The notes beneath the pieces were generated by a model, which was not told the DNA's origin, did not search any database, and saw only the letters and a program-made list of their open reading frames with translations. This document shows positions 38,854 to 52,409 of a stretch of 64,000 bases of DNA, in pieces. This DNA is from Acidobacteriota bacterium (GTDB lineage Bacteria > Acidobacteriota > Terriglobia > Terriglobales > Acidobacteriaceae): the NCBI GenBank assembly GCA_021818585.1, contig JAKATU010000092.1:1-64000 (forward strand). Direction: 5' to 3'. The position numbers and the translations under genes were made by a program. Numbering within the stretch: position 1 is the stretch's first letter; the number at the start of each line of letters is the position of its first letter.

Positions 38854-39240
38854 TTGTATTCAATAGCCTTACCCGATAAACTCAGTCGCACCGTGGGTAA
38901 GCCGCCGAAAAAAGATATAGCCCTCGAATTGAGAGACTGGAAAGGTCGTGCCGTCTATCTTGATAAGCAGACATGGAGGGACCACATTGGTCGGCTGCAT
39001 TTCGATGAGATGTTTTTAATCGAAACGCTGAAGGCGAGCTTCTCGTTTCCGCTGGAAGTGCGAGAGAATAGGGCCGCAAGATCAGAGAACGCAATCTACG
39101 ACATCAAGTGTGGAAACAAGGACTTTTTGGTGGTCGCGGTAAAAGTAAGAAAATTTTGGGAAGCGCGGGTCATAAGTACCTACTACGCGGCCGACGCATC
39201 TAATCTTCCGAAAGGTAAAGTCATCTGGAAGCGCCAATGA
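38854..39240 (+). CDS. PBECR-like nuclease/toxin candidate
   Basis: A 128-residue basic protein. The core WRDHIGRLHFDEMFLIETLKASFSFPLEV...DFLVVAVKVRKFWEARVISTYYAA...KGKVIW follows the pattern of small barnase/RelE/EndoU-like proteins (phage-type PBECR nucleases). The start is TTG, or GTG at 38893; neither has a strong ribosome site. Its stop overlaps the ATG of the next gene (ATGA), giving a coupled pair. Its base composition is more AT-rich than its neighbours, which suggests acquisition. Nuclease and toxin roles are inference. Confidence 0.62.
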   Translation: MYSIALPDKLSRTVGKPPKKDIALELRDWKGRAVYLDKQTWRDHIGRLHFDEMFLIETLKASFSFPLEVRENRAARSENAIYDIKCGNKDFLVVAVKVRKFWEARVISTYYAADASNLPKGKVIWKRQ

Positions 39241-39563
39241 ATAACGACTTGATATTTACTTACAGGCGGAATACGGACGTGGCGCATGTAGACGTTGCCA
39301 AGCCCTCGGAAAATGCCGAAGTTGAAGTGAGGGAGATGGGAGACCTCGTTGGTTTCCCCGGCCAGGTTCTTGTGCGCTTTGACGCTCAAACTGGCGAGCT
39401 TTACGGGATGACATTCCAGCGCTGGTCCTCAATGCGCAGGACCTTGATGTGGCGCCATCGAACATTTGTAGCCCGTAAAGTTCGCGACGAACTGGTAGCA
39501 AAGATCGTCGATTTCTTTAGCGAGAACAATCGTCATCACAGGCAGCCCGCATTGATTCATTGA
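39237..39563 (+). CDS. DUF2283-like small protein, partner of the preceding gene
   Basis: A 108-residue protein beginning MNNDLIFTYRRNTDVAHVDV. The FTYRRNTDVAHVDVAKPSE...VLVRFDAQTGELYGMTFQ block resembles DUF2283, a small beta fold found in toxin-antitoxin-like pairs. It overlaps the upstream gene by four bases. An antitoxin role is plausible from layout only. Composition is AT-richer than the neighbouring housekeeping genes. Confidence 0.65.
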   Translation: MNNDLIFTYRRNTDVAHVDVAKPSENAEVEVREMGDLVGFPGQVLVRFDAQTGELYGMTFQRWSSMRRTLMWRHRTFVARKVRDELVAKIVDFFSENNRHHRQPALIH

Positions 39564-39607
39564 GGGGTATTTGGGATCTGCGAGATTATCAAAATCTGTG
39601 ATCGCCC

Positions 39608-40378
39608 CTACCGGCAAAGCCGAGCCTCAGCTTCCTTCGCCGCCTCATAAATCTGATCAAACGACTCCACCGCGTAAAGCACCTTCTGCATCTCCGAAAC
39701 CTTGAACTCCTGCTCCAGAACCTGCTCCAGGTTAAAGTCCCGAATCTCCGGTCCGCCTTCGATCACGTATCTCGCCTCGCCATGCGATGAGATCAGCCCG
39801 CTGCCATACAGTTTGATCCCGCCATCCTGCCGAATCACCCCAAACTCCACCGTGAACCAGAACAGCCGGCCCATCCGCTCCAGCTTGTCCTTGTCGCCCA
39901 TCACCGTCGCGCACACTTTGCCGTAGTGCTCAAGAAAATCCGCAAACACCGGGTGCGCATGCATCGGCACGTGCCCCAGCACATCATGGAAGATGTCCGG
40001 CTCCGGTGTATATTCCATCGACTCGCGGCCGCGAATGTAAGTCGTCGTCGGAAAACGCCGCGCCGCCAGCATCTCAAAGAACGCATCCGGCGGAAGAAAG
40101 CCGCTCACCGGCGTCGCATTCCAGCCCGTCAGCGGCTCCAGCCGCGCATTCACCTTCGCCAGGTCCGGAATCGAATCCGCCTGAAGCCCAATCTGCTCAA
40201 AGCCCGCCAGATACTCCTGGCAGGCATGCTCTTTGAGCTGCGGCATACGGCGGTTCACCAGTTCCCGCCATACGCCGTGCTGCTCGGGCGTGTAAGCGGC
40301 GCAGTCCTGCTGGATCAGGTAAGGTTCAGCAACAGTCAGCTTGCTATGCGATGCGGTTGGATGGGTCGTGCCAGCCAT
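39608..40378 (-). CDS. phhA: Phenylalanine 4-monooxygenase
   Basis: A 256-residue aromatic amino acid hydroxylase that makes tyrosine from phenylalanine with tetrahydropterin, oxygen and iron. Iron ligands are the two His of EPDIFHDVLGHVPMHAHPVF and the Glu of FWFTVEFGVIRQDG; GSGLISSHGEARYVI is the conserved active-site stretch. It is the short bacterial single-domain form. hppD, two steps later in the pathway, is 7 kb away; the pterin recycling gene is not seen. Confidence 0.96.
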   Translation of the reverse strand: MAGTTHPTASHSKLTVAEPYLIQQDCAAYTPEQHGVWRELVNRRMPQLKEHACQEYLAGFEQIGLQADSIPDLAKVNARLEPLTGWNATPVSGFLPPDAFFEMLAARRFPTTTYIRGRESMEYTPEPDIFHDVLGHVPMHAHPVFADFLEHYGKVCATVMGDKDKLERMGRLFWFTVEFGVIRQDGGIKLYGSGLISSHGEARYVIEGGPEIRDFNLEQVLEQEFKVSEMQKVLYAVESFDQIYEAAKEAEARLCR

Positions 40379-40477
40379 GCGTAAATACTCCCGAAAGAAA
40401 ACTCTCTAGCATCGTCCTCCCAGGCGCATCTGTCAACTGCACCTGAACCGGCTTCGGTCGCTCTCCGCAAAAGCAAA

Positions 40478-40499
40478 ACGGGTGGCTGCGGCCACCCGT
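40478..40499 (-). terminator. Terminator downstream of guaB
   Basis: A 9-bp stem (ACGGGTGGC and GCCACCCGT) around TGCG, followed on the reverse strand by TTTTGCTTTT. Confidence 0.75.
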
Positions 40500-40528
40500 C
40501 TCTTATTCGAAAATTTCTGTTCGCATCG

Positions 40529-42061
<1,533 letters not shown>

Positions 42062-42117
42062 TCAAGCTGTCGGGGGCTACGCAGTTAAGGGCAGGTAGGC
42101 AGAACCAGCTTTGCCAT

Positions 42118-42146
42118 ATTGTAGGGGCTTGGCAAGTCCATCGCAA
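42118..42146 (-). promoter_or_regulatory. Promoter of guaB
   Basis: TTGCGA and TACAAT on the reverse strand are 17 bases apart, about 70 bases upstream of the guaB ATG. Confidence 0.65.
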
Positions 42147-42303
42147 AATAACCGCTCGTCCAGTCCGCACGGCAGTGACCAAAATCACACCCTGTCACGC
42201 ATCTTTCCTTGACAATCGTGCACAATCTGCGTCTTCACTACACAGTTGCGGCCCACTTTGGCTGCTGTCACGGGTCAGGCGCGCGCCGCGGAAAGAGGCC
42301 ACC

Positions 42304-43035
42304 ATGCGTCGCACTCCGCGAATGGTTCGGTTCTTCTGTTTCATGACTGTTCTCGCAGTCATCGCGCTGGTCACTCCCGCCTGCGGGCAGCAAACCCAGA
42401 TCGATCGCTACGACCTCTACAGTGGATTCACCGCCTTCAGTATTCCCCACCTCAACCTCACCGAACGCGGTTACAACTTCCAGGCCGGCATTAACTGGAG
42501 AAGCTGGCTCGCCACCGGTTTTGACTTTGCCTACGTCTCCGGCCACAGTTCGCTCACCCCCAGCATGCTCAAGCCCTCGCTGGCCGCCCAGATCGAGCAG
42601 GAAATCGCCACCCTCGAAGCAGCCCATCAACTGCCGCCCGGCTACATGCTCTCGGTCCCGACAGACTCCACCACTCAGACCTTCGCCGCCGGTCCGCAGT
42701 TCTCCTGCCGCCGCTGGAATTGGATCACCCTATTCGCACGACCGTCGCTCGGCGCCGTTCACCAGACCGCCACTCCCCATCCCAACCCCGCTGATCCCTT
42801 CGCCGTCGCCATTTCCCACCAGCTCGCGCCCTCCGGCCAAAAAACCGACTGGCAGGGCTTTTATGGCTTCGGCGGAGGCATCGACTGGAACCTCACCCCA
42901 CACTTCGCCATCCGAACCCAGATGGACCTCGTCTACTGGACCCTCTTCAACGACCTGCTCAACGGCAACTGGACCGTCCGCTATTCCGTAGGCCCAACCT
43001 TCCGCTTCGGTAGCAACATCCTCCACCGCCGCTAG
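42304..43035 (+). CDS. Outer membrane beta-barrel protein
   Basis: A 243-residue exported protein with a signal peptide (MRRTPRMVRFFCFMTVLAVIALVTPACG). Then come alternating aromatic/glycine strands of an OmpA-like eight-stranded barrel: YDLYSGFTAFSIP, GYNFQAGINWRSWLATGFDFAYVSGHS, FAAGPQFSCRRWNWITLFARPSLGAVH, FYGFGGGIDWNLTPHFAIRTQMDLVYW and VRYSVGPTFRFG at the end. I chose the ATG at 42304 with AGAGG six bases before it. A signal-peptide Cys (PACG) could make it a lipoprotein, but the context is not clear. Function unknown. Confidence 0.82.
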   Translation: MRRTPRMVRFFCFMTVLAVIALVTPACGQQTQIDRYDLYSGFTAFSIPHLNLTERGYNFQAGINWRSWLATGFDFAYVSGHSSLTPSMLKPSLAAQIEQEIATLEAAHQLPPGYMLSVPTDSTTQTFAAGPQFSCRRWNWITLFARPSLGAVHQTATPHPNPADPFAVAISHQLAPSGQKTDWQGFYGFGGGIDWNLTPHFAIRTQMDLVYWTLFNDLLNGNWTVRYSVGPTFRFGSNILHRR

Positions 43036-43122
43036 CAGTTATCGCAGATCGCTCCCCCATCCCCTTCGCGACTTCGCCCGCCCAAAGAGCGATCTCGCCC
43101 ACGCATGCTGTTTTTATCCTCA

Positions 43123-43151
43123 TTAAATCGAAAAAATCGTATGATTATAAT
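43123..43151 (+). promoter_or_regulatory. Predicted promoter of the TonB-dependent receptor gene
   Basis: TATAAT preceded 17 bases upstream by TTAAAT, in an AT-rich island. CGAAAAAAT and ATTTTTTCG form an inverted repeat around the -10 region. Confidence 0.5.
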
Positions 43152-43267
43152 GATTACAGACGTACTACATCGTATTTTTTCGTGCCCCATCCAATGGCCG
43201 CCTCATCGTCCCGCGGAAGCCCTTGGATCTCACCCATTAGCCGTCATCCTCTGGAGAACATCTCGGC

Positions 43268-46200
43268 ATGCTCGTCCACCGCCTGTCCTGCCCGCGCCGT
43301 TCCATCCGTCTCCTTGCACTCGCGTCCGTGTTCTTCCTCACGCCTGTCATCTCCGTGCCGCAAGCCGCCGCCCAGGTCTCCGCGAGCATTCAGGGCAGAG
43401 TTACAGACCCCTCCGGCGCCGCCATCCCCGGCGCACTCATCACTCTCCAGAACCGCAGCACCAACGCCACCCGTACCACCGTCACCTCCCGCAACGGCCA
43501 GTACCAGGTCCTCTCCCTGCCTGCCGGCAGCTATCGCATCACCGCCCGCAAATCCGGTTTCGCGCGGGAAATCCGCACCGGCATCCGCCTCGCCGTCAAC
43601 CAGTCCGTCACCGCCAATCTCACCCTCCCCATCGGCAGCGTCCGCCAGCAAATCTTCGTGCGCGCCGACGCATCCCCCGTCAGCCTCACCACCTCGGACG
43701 TCTCCGGCCTCGTTGGCCCGCGCCAGGTCCGTAATCTGCCTCTCAACGGTCGCAGTTACGATCAGCTCATGACACTCGACCCCGGCATCGTCAACTACAC
43801 CTCGCAAAAGACCGGCGGAATCGGCGTCTCCAACTCCACCGTGGGCAACAACTTCGCCGTCTCAGGCAATCGCCCCCAGCAGAACCTCTACCTGCTCAAC
43901 GGCGTCGAGTTCACCGGCGCCGCCGAGGTCAACATGCAGCCCGGCGGAACCAGTCAGCAGTTGCTCGGCGTCGATGCCGTCCGCGAGTTCAACGTTCTTC
44001 GCGACAACTACGGCGCGGAATACGGCAAGCGCCCCGGCGCACAGGTCCTCATCGTCACTCAGAGCGGCACCAACCACTTCCACGGCAGTGTTTATGAGTT
44101 CCTCCGCAACAACGCCCTCGACGCGCCCAATTACTTTGACAGAGGCTCTGCTCCGCCCTTCCAGCGCAACCAGTTCGGTGTCGCCCTCGGCGGTCCGCTC
44201 CAGCGCAACAAAACCTTCCTCTTCGCCAACTACGAGGGCTTCCGCCAGCATCTCCATCAAACAGGCGTCGATCTCGTCCCGGACGCCAACGCCCGCAGCG
44301 GCCTGCTCCCCTGCAAACTCGTCAGCCCCACACCCAATCCCTGCCCGGCTTCCGGATTCGTCAACGTCGGCGTGGCTCCAGGTGTTGCATCCCTGCTGGA
44401 TCTCTGGCCCGCACCCAGCGCCGGCGCGCCAGACTTTGGCGGCATCTCCGAGGCATTCAACAGCCCGCTGCAGGTCATCGACGACGACTTTGGAACCGCG
44501 CGTCTGGACCGCATCTTCTCCCGGCACGATACCCTCAGCGCCGTTTACACCGTTGACGCCAGCTCCGACCTCACCCCCACCAGCGCCAATCTCTACAGCA
44601 CCGACCTGGAAAACCTCACAGAACACGTCGCCAGCCTCGAAGAAACCCACGTCTTTTCTCCATCCATGGTCAACGTCGCCCGCGTCGGCTTCTCGCGTGC
44701 CTACTACTACTACACCGGCGAGCCTACTCCGGGAACGTCCGCTGCCGGCGTTCCCGGCTTTGTCGCGAATCACGTTGTGGGGCAAATTGTTGTCGGAGGC
44801 AGCGCCGCCGCCAACCCTGCCGCGCAAATCAGCCTCGCCGGAAGCAATGTCGGCACCAACCTCCACATTGCACGCAATCTCTTCACCTATCAGGACCGCA
44901 TCACCCTCACCCACGGTCACCAGAACATCTCCGCCGGCGTGTGGATGCAGCCTTTGGAGTCGAATGAAGACCTGGCTCTGCTCCAGGCTGGACAGGCCGT
45001 TTTCGCGGGCCTCCAGCAATTTCTGCAGGGAAAGATCGCAAATCTCGGATACGATCCCGCTCCTACTGAGATGAACTGGCGCATGCTGATGGGCGCCTGG
45101 TACGCGCAGGATCTCATCCGCCTTACCCCCCATCTCACCGCATCGCTCGGCTTCCGCGACGGCTTCACCAATGGCTGGAACGAAGCCCACAACCGCGCAG
45201 CCAATTTTGTTTTCCAGAACGGCGTGCTCCAGACTCAGCCGCATATCGGTCGCTCCATCTTCACGGCCAACAAGGCCGGATTTCTTCCTCAGCCACGCAT
45301 CGGTCTGGCATGGCAGCCGATGGCCGGAACAGTTGTCCACGCCGGTTTTGGCGTCTACAACGACATGCAGGACGCCCTCGGCTATCGTCTCGACCAGAAC
45401 GCGCCCTTCAATCCCACCTATCACGCGCTCAATCTGTCGGTAGCCAGCCTTCCCGTGTCCTCCAGCACGCTTCCGTCCGGGGCAAAAATTGCGCCAGCGG
45501 GCATCCAGCCCGACATGAAGACCCCGACTCTCACCTCCTGGACACTCCGAGTCGACCAGCAGCTTACGCCCAACACCTACTTTTCTGTGGCCTACATCGG
45601 CTCGTACGGCGATCACGAGATGCTCAGTCTGGACGACAACGAGCCCACCCCGGCCATCTGTCCATCCGCGTCATGCCCGGTTACCTATCCGGCAAATTTT
45701 CCTGCTCCGATTGCCGGTTCCTCCATTCCCGCCGGCGCCGATTACATCCCGCCCGGATCGCCGCTCGCCAACCCGGAGCTCGGGGCTGCCTGGGCCTGGT
45801 TCTCGCTCGGAACCAGTTCCTACAACGCCCTCCAGCTCGACTTCCACCACCGCCTCAGCCACGGCCTCCTGCTGCGCGGCGTCTACACCTGGTCCAAGGC
45901 GCTGGACGATGGCGACTCTCTCAATGCAACTGCCTCCGGCAATGCCCCCGGCCTCGTATCCAATCCATTTCATTTACACGCCGACTGGGGCCCGGCTACC
46001 TACGACGTTCGCAACGTTGCCACCCTCGACGCGCTCAACCAACTTCCCTTCGGCTATGGTCAGCACTACTTCGCCCACCTCCACGGACTCGCCAACAAAC
46101 TCATCTCCGGATGGACAGCCACATCCATCGTGACCCTCCAATCCGGTTTCCCCTTTACTCCCCAGCTCAGCTACAACCCGTCCAATAATGGAGACGGCAC

Positions 46201-46576
46201 CAACCCCGTCCGCCCCTTCGTCAATCCTGATTTTCACGGTCAGATCATCCCGGGCAAGCCCAGCCAGTGGTTTAATCCCGCGGCCTTCCTCGCGCCGCCA
46301 CCCAACAGCGGTTTCTATGGCAACCTCGGACGAGACTCGCTCAGCGGCCCCGGCCTCGCCACCTGGGATTTCTCCACCCTCAAGAACACCACCCTTCACG
46401 GCAGCCTGTACCTGCAGTTCCGCGTGGAAATCTTCAACCTGCTCAACCGCGCCAACTTTAACACGCCCAACCTCATTGTCTTCACGCCCTCCGGCCTCTC
46501 GCCTACCGCCGGCGTCATCACCAGCACCTCCACCACGGCCCGGCAGGTGCAGCTGGCCGCTAAGCTGCTTTGGTAA
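43268..46576 (+). CDS. TonB-dependent receptor with carboxypeptidase-regulatory-like domain
   Basis: A 1102-residue outer-membrane protein of a type abundant in Acidobacteriota. It has a signal peptide to about residue 35 and a CarboxypepD_reg-like domain (SASIQGRVTDPSGAAIPGALITLQNRSTNATRTTVTSRNGQYQVLSLPAGSYRITARKSGF). The plug-like segment shows LTTSDVSGLVG, LPLNGRSYDQLMTLDPGIVN and NNFAVSGNRPQQNLYLLNGVEFTG. The large beta-barrel ends with the typical aromatic residue (KLLW). It probably imports a polymer fragment or siderophore; no TonB, ExbB or degradation genes are adjacent, so the ligand is unknown. It is probably monocistronic. Confidence 0.93.
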   Translation: MLVHRLSCPRRSIRLLALASVFFLTPVISVPQAAAQVSASIQGRVTDPSGAAIPGALITLQNRSTNATRTTVTSRNGQYQVLSLPAGSYRITARKSGFAREIRTGIRLAVNQSVTANLTLPIGSVRQQIFVRADASPVSLTTSDVSGLVGPRQVRNLPLNGRSYDQLMTLDPGIVNYTSQKTGGIGVSNSTVGNNFAVSGNRPQQNLYLLNGVEFTGAAEVNMQPGGTSQQLLGVDAVREFNVLRDNYGAEYGKRPGAQVLIVTQSGTNHFHGSVYEFLRNNALDAPNYFDRGSAPPFQRNQFGVALGGPLQRNKTFLFANYEGFRQHLHQTGVDLVPDANARSGLLPCKLVSPTPNPCPASGFVNVGVAPGVASLLDLWPAPSAGAPDFGGISEAFNSPLQVIDDDFGTARLDRIFSRHDTLSAVYTVDASSDLTPTSANLYSTDLENLTEHVASLEETHVFSPSMVNVARVGFSRAYYYYTGEPTPGTSAAGVPGFVANHVVGQIVVGGSAAANPAAQISLAGSNVGTNLHIARNLFTYQDRITLTHGHQNISAGVWMQPLESNEDLALLQAGQAVFAGLQQFLQGKIANLGYDPAPTEMNWRMLMGAWYAQDLIRLTPHLTASLGFRDGFTNGWNEAHNRAANFVFQNGVLQTQPHIGRSIFTANKAGFLPQPRIGLAWQPMAGTVVHAGFGVYNDMQDALGYRLDQNAPFNPTYHALNLSVASLPVSSSTLPSGAKIAPAGIQPDMKTPTLTSWTLRVDQQLTPNTYFSVAYIGSYGDHEMLSLDDNEPTPAICPSASCPVTYPANFPAPIAGSSIPAGADYIPPGSPLANPELGAAWAWFSLGTSSYNALQLDFHHRLSHGLLLRGVYTWSKALDDGDSLNATASGNAPGLVSNPFHLHADWGPATYDVRNVATLDALNQLPFGYGQHYFAHLHGLANKLISGWTATSIVTLQSGFPFTPQLSYNPSNNGDGTNPVRPFVNPDFHGQIIPGKPSQWFNPAAFLAPPPNSGFYGNLGRDSLSGPGLATWDFSTLKNTTLHGSLYLQFRVEIFNLLNRANFNTPNLIVFTPSGLSPTAGVITSTSTTARQVQLAAKLLW

Positions 46577-46635
46577 AAGCAGCCCCCGGCCGCGTCCCGA
46601 GTTACCTCTGTCATGCGGCTGTGGACGCTTGGCGT

Positions 46636-46664
46636 TTGAAAAGTTGCTCATACGGGCGTACTCT
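46636..46664 (+). promoter_or_regulatory. Promoter of the rimP-nusA-infB operon
   Basis: TTGAAA and TACTCT with a 17-base spacer; transcription would begin around 46671, giving an 80-base leader. Confidence 0.6.
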
Positions 46665-46714
46665 ATAAAAGCGGACAGGTTCAACCGGCGCGTAGGTAGT
46701 TGGCGCGGAGGTGG

Positions 46715-46739
46715 AGTGGGCGAGAGCCCACTTTTTATT
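46715..46739 (+). promoter_or_regulatory. rimP leader hairpin (attenuator-like)
   Basis: AGTGGGC and GCCCACT with loop GAGA are followed by TTTTATTT, a terminator-like structure within the rimP leader and 12 bases before the start codon. Leaders of this type precede rimP in many bacteria (rimP-leader RNA) and may let NusA regulate its own operon. Confidence 0.7.
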
Positions 46740-46751
46740 TGCTGAAATGTT

Positions 46752-47354
46752 ATGGCCTTTGATCTCGATCAGATTCGCTCGGCGGCCCAGCGCGTCGCTG
46801 CTTCGCACGGCCTCGATGTCGTCGATATCGAGTTTCAGGGCGGCGCAAAGCACCGTCTCTTGCGCATCTTTATCGAGAAGAACGCTGCAGAACGAGCCAG
46901 ACTGGCCGAAAAGTTAGCCTCCGGTCAGCCCGCCGGCGGGGACTCTGAGGAGCCGCTGCCGGCCAACCTCAATCCGGTGCATCTGGCCGGCATCACGCAC
47001 GACGACTGCCACGTCTTCAGCACCGACTTTGGAACGCTGCTCGATGTGGAAGACCTCATGCCCGGCACCGCGGAGTACACGCTGGAAGTATCCTCACCCG
47101 GGCTCGACCGGCGCTTGACCAGCCGGGAAGATTATGAGCGGTTCATGGGCAGCCTGGTCAAGATGCGAACCTTCGAACCGGTGAACGGCAACCGGCACTG
47201 GCAAGGAAGGCTCACCGCGATCGAGGGCAATTCCCTCAGGCTCGATCTCACCGCAGTCAAGCAGGGCAAGGGAAAGCAGAAGAAAGCGGCCGAGGTGGCC
47301 GTTCAGATTGATCTGGCCAACGTCGAAAAGGCGAACCTGGTCCCGGAATTTTAG
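46752..47354 (+). CDS. rimP: Ribosome maturation factor RimP
   Basis: A 200-residue protein needed for 30S subunit assembly. The N-terminal alpha/beta domain reads IRSAAQRVAASHGLDVVDIEFQGGAKHRLLRIFIEK, and DCHVFSTDFGTLLDVEDLMPGTAEYTLEVSSPGLDRRLTSREDYERFMG is the family hallmark. An insertion of about 30 residues (LAEKLASGQPAGGDSEEPL) lengthens the N-terminal domain compared with typical forms near 150-160 residues. First gene of the operon, 83 bases before nusA. Confidence 0.95.
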   Translation: MAFDLDQIRSAAQRVAASHGLDVVDIEFQGGAKHRLLRIFIEKNAAERARLAEKLASGQPAGGDSEEPLPANLNPVHLAGITHDDCHVFSTDFGTLLDVEDLMPGTAEYTLEVSSPGLDRRLTSREDYERFMGSLVKMRTFEPVNGNRHWQGRLTAIEGNSLRLDLTAVKQGKGKQKKAAEVAVQIDLANVEKANLVPEF

Positions 47355-47437
47355 GCCTCTGTCCGGATGCCGCCGCGAGTGCGGCCCGTCAGAGACCGTA
47401 ACAAAGCTGTTTTAGCTGATTGGATTGAGAGAAATAC

Positions 47438-49090
47438 ATGGCAAGTGTTCTGTACCAAAGCATTGAGGCGCTCAGTCGCGACAAAGGCATCGATCCTGAG
47501 ATCGTTGTCGGCGCGGTTGAGGATGCTATCGCTCTCGCCACCCGCAAGGCATACAAGACGCAGGAGAACATGCGCGCCGAGCTGGATCGCGAATCGGGCG
47601 AAATCCGCGCTTACATTTACAAGTCCGTTGTAGCCTCTGCGGAAGAAATTGAAGACCCGCTCAACCAGATCACGCTCGAAGAAGCGCGCCAGCTCGCGCC
47701 CGGCGTCGAAGTCGGCGGCGAAATCCGCTTCTACAAGCCCACCGATGTACTGGGCCGCATCGCCGCGCAGATCGCCAAGCAGGTCATCTTTCAGAAGGTT
47801 CGTGAAGCCGAGCGCGACACTGTATTCAACGAGTACGCGCATCGCATCGGAGAAATCCTCACCGCGACCGTCAAGCGTGTTGAAATGCAGGACGTCATCT
47901 TCGACCTCGGCAAGGCCGAGGCCCGCATGCCCCGCCGCGAGCAGTCCCGCCTCGAGCAGTTCGCCGTCGGCGAGCGCGTTCGTGTCGTTCTGCTGCGCGT
48001 CGACCGCGCCGCCAAGGGACCGCAGGTCATCGTCTCCCGCGCCGCGCCGGAGCTGGTGCAGAGCCTCTTCCAGGGTGAAGTCCCCGAGATTTACGATGGT
48101 ACCGTCTCCATCCGCGCCATTGCGCGAGAAGCCGGCGAGCGCACCAAGATCGCTGTCGTGTCCCGCGACAAGGACGTGGACCCAGTCGGCGCATGCGTCG
48201 GCATGAAGGGCATGCGCGTGCAGTCCATCATTCGTGAGCTGCGCGGAGAAAAAATCGACATCATCGAGTTCAGCGAAGAAGTCACCACCTTCGCAGAGCG
48301 CGCACTGCAGCCGGCCAAGGTCAGCCGCGTCAGCATCACAGACCTCGCGGAAAAGCAGCTCGAAGTCATCGTCGATGATACCCAGCTCTCGCTCGCCATC
48401 GGCAAAAAGGGGCAGAATGTCCGCCTCGCCGCCAAGCTGCTCGGCTGGAAGATCGACATCAAGAGCGAAGAAGAAAAGCGCATCGAGCTCGAACAGCAGA
48501 TGGGCGGATTCTCCGGCGCGAACACCGCCATTGAAGAGGTCAGGGAACTCGGCGAGCCCATCATTCAGAAGCTCGTCAACGCCGGTGTCACCAGCGTCGA
48601 AGCGCTGGCCGACATGACCCCCGAGCAACTCGAAGAGATCCCCGGAATCGGCGAAAAGACACTCGAAAAGATCAGTGTCGCCGTCCGCCATTACTTCGGC
48701 CAGTACGAGCCCGGCGAAGAGCGTCCGGCCGCGCCCGCGCCTTCCGAGGAAGAAATCAAGCAGAAGAAAGCGCAAGCCGACGCCGAAACCGCCGAGCAAA
48801 TCGCCGGCCTCCAGCAGGATCTCACGCAGGAGGGAAGTGAACTGCCGCGGGAAGACAACTCCGGCGTCGTTCACAGCCGGATGGCCGAGGAAGCCATCGA
48901 CGAATACACGGAATCCGGCTCGGAAACGGAATCCGATGGGGCCGAACCCATGAACGCCGGCTCCGAGGACGTAAGCGAAATCATCGCCGCGCACCAGCCG
49001 CACGCCGAAGGCGTCGAGCCGGGCCAGGTGGACGAAGAAGCATTAGCGGATCCGGAAGAATTGGAAGCCGACGGGGAGAAGGGTGCGTAA
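47438..49090 (+). CDS. nusA: Transcription termination/antitermination protein NusA
   Basis: A 550-residue NusA. It has the N-terminal RNA polymerase-binding domain (LYQSIEALSRDKGIDPEIVVGAVEDAIALATRKAYK), an S1 domain near residues 138-200 (GEILTATVKRVEMQDVIFDLGKAEARMP) and KH domains (VGACVGMKGMRVQSIIRELRGEKIDII; SLAIGKKGQNVRLAAKL). A helix-hairpin-helix follows (LVNAGVTSVEALADMTPEQLEEIPGIGEKTLEKI), then an acidic, low-complexity tail of about 115 residues. It binds RNA polymerase and nascent RNA to modulate pausing. Second in the rimP-nusA-infB order; the usual ylxR gene between nusA and infB is absent. Confidence 0.97.
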   Translation: MASVLYQSIEALSRDKGIDPEIVVGAVEDAIALATRKAYKTQENMRAELDRESGEIRAYIYKSVVASAEEIEDPLNQITLEEARQLAPGVEVGGEIRFYKPTDVLGRIAAQIAKQVIFQKVREAERDTVFNEYAHRIGEILTATVKRVEMQDVIFDLGKAEARMPRREQSRLEQFAVGERVRVVLLRVDRAAKGPQVIVSRAAPELVQSLFQGEVPEIYDGTVSIRAIAREAGERTKIAVVSRDKDVDPVGACVGMKGMRVQSIIRELRGEKIDIIEFSEEVTTFAERALQPAKVSRVSITDLAEKQLEVIVDDTQLSLAIGKKGQNVRLAAKLLGWKIDIKSEEEKRIELEQQMGGFSGANTAIEEVRELGEPIIQKLVNAGVTSVEALADMTPEQLEEIPGIGEKTLEKISVAVRHYFGQYEPGEERPAAPAPSEEEIKQKKAQADAETAEQIAGLQQDLTQEGSELPREDNSGVVHSRMAEEAIDEYTESGSETESDGAEPMNAGSEDVSEIIAAHQPHAEGVEPGQVDEEALADPEELEADGEKGA

Positions 49091-49247
49091 TGCGCCCTGC
49101 CCGTCACAACGAAACGATAGTGTCCCTGAGATGAGCGCGCAATTCCATGCGATTCCGGGGATAATAAACAAAGACGATCCCGCGTTCGAGAGGTTCTGTA
49201 TGACGATCTGAGCGCGCGGGTAAACAGTCGGAAGACTTAAGGGGCGG

Positions 49248-52319
<3,072 letters not shown>

Positions 52320-52340
52320 CGGAAAAATTACTTCAACCAG

Positions 52341-52368
52341 AAGCCCCGGTCACGTACCGGGGCTTTTT
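52341..52368 (+). terminator. Rho-independent terminator of the infB operon
   Basis: A perfect 10-bp stem (AAGCCCCGGT and ACCGGGGCTT) around CACGT, followed by a T run. Confidence 0.92.
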
Positions 52369-52409
52369 CTGTCTCAGGCATCGTAACAAGCAAAACAGTT
52401 CCCAAGGTG

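Noticed and set aside
43862-45616. 584-codon reverse-strand frame inside the TonB receptor gene
   Set aside because: Shadow of the receptor frame with Gly/Ala/Val/Asp bias and no recognisable domain.
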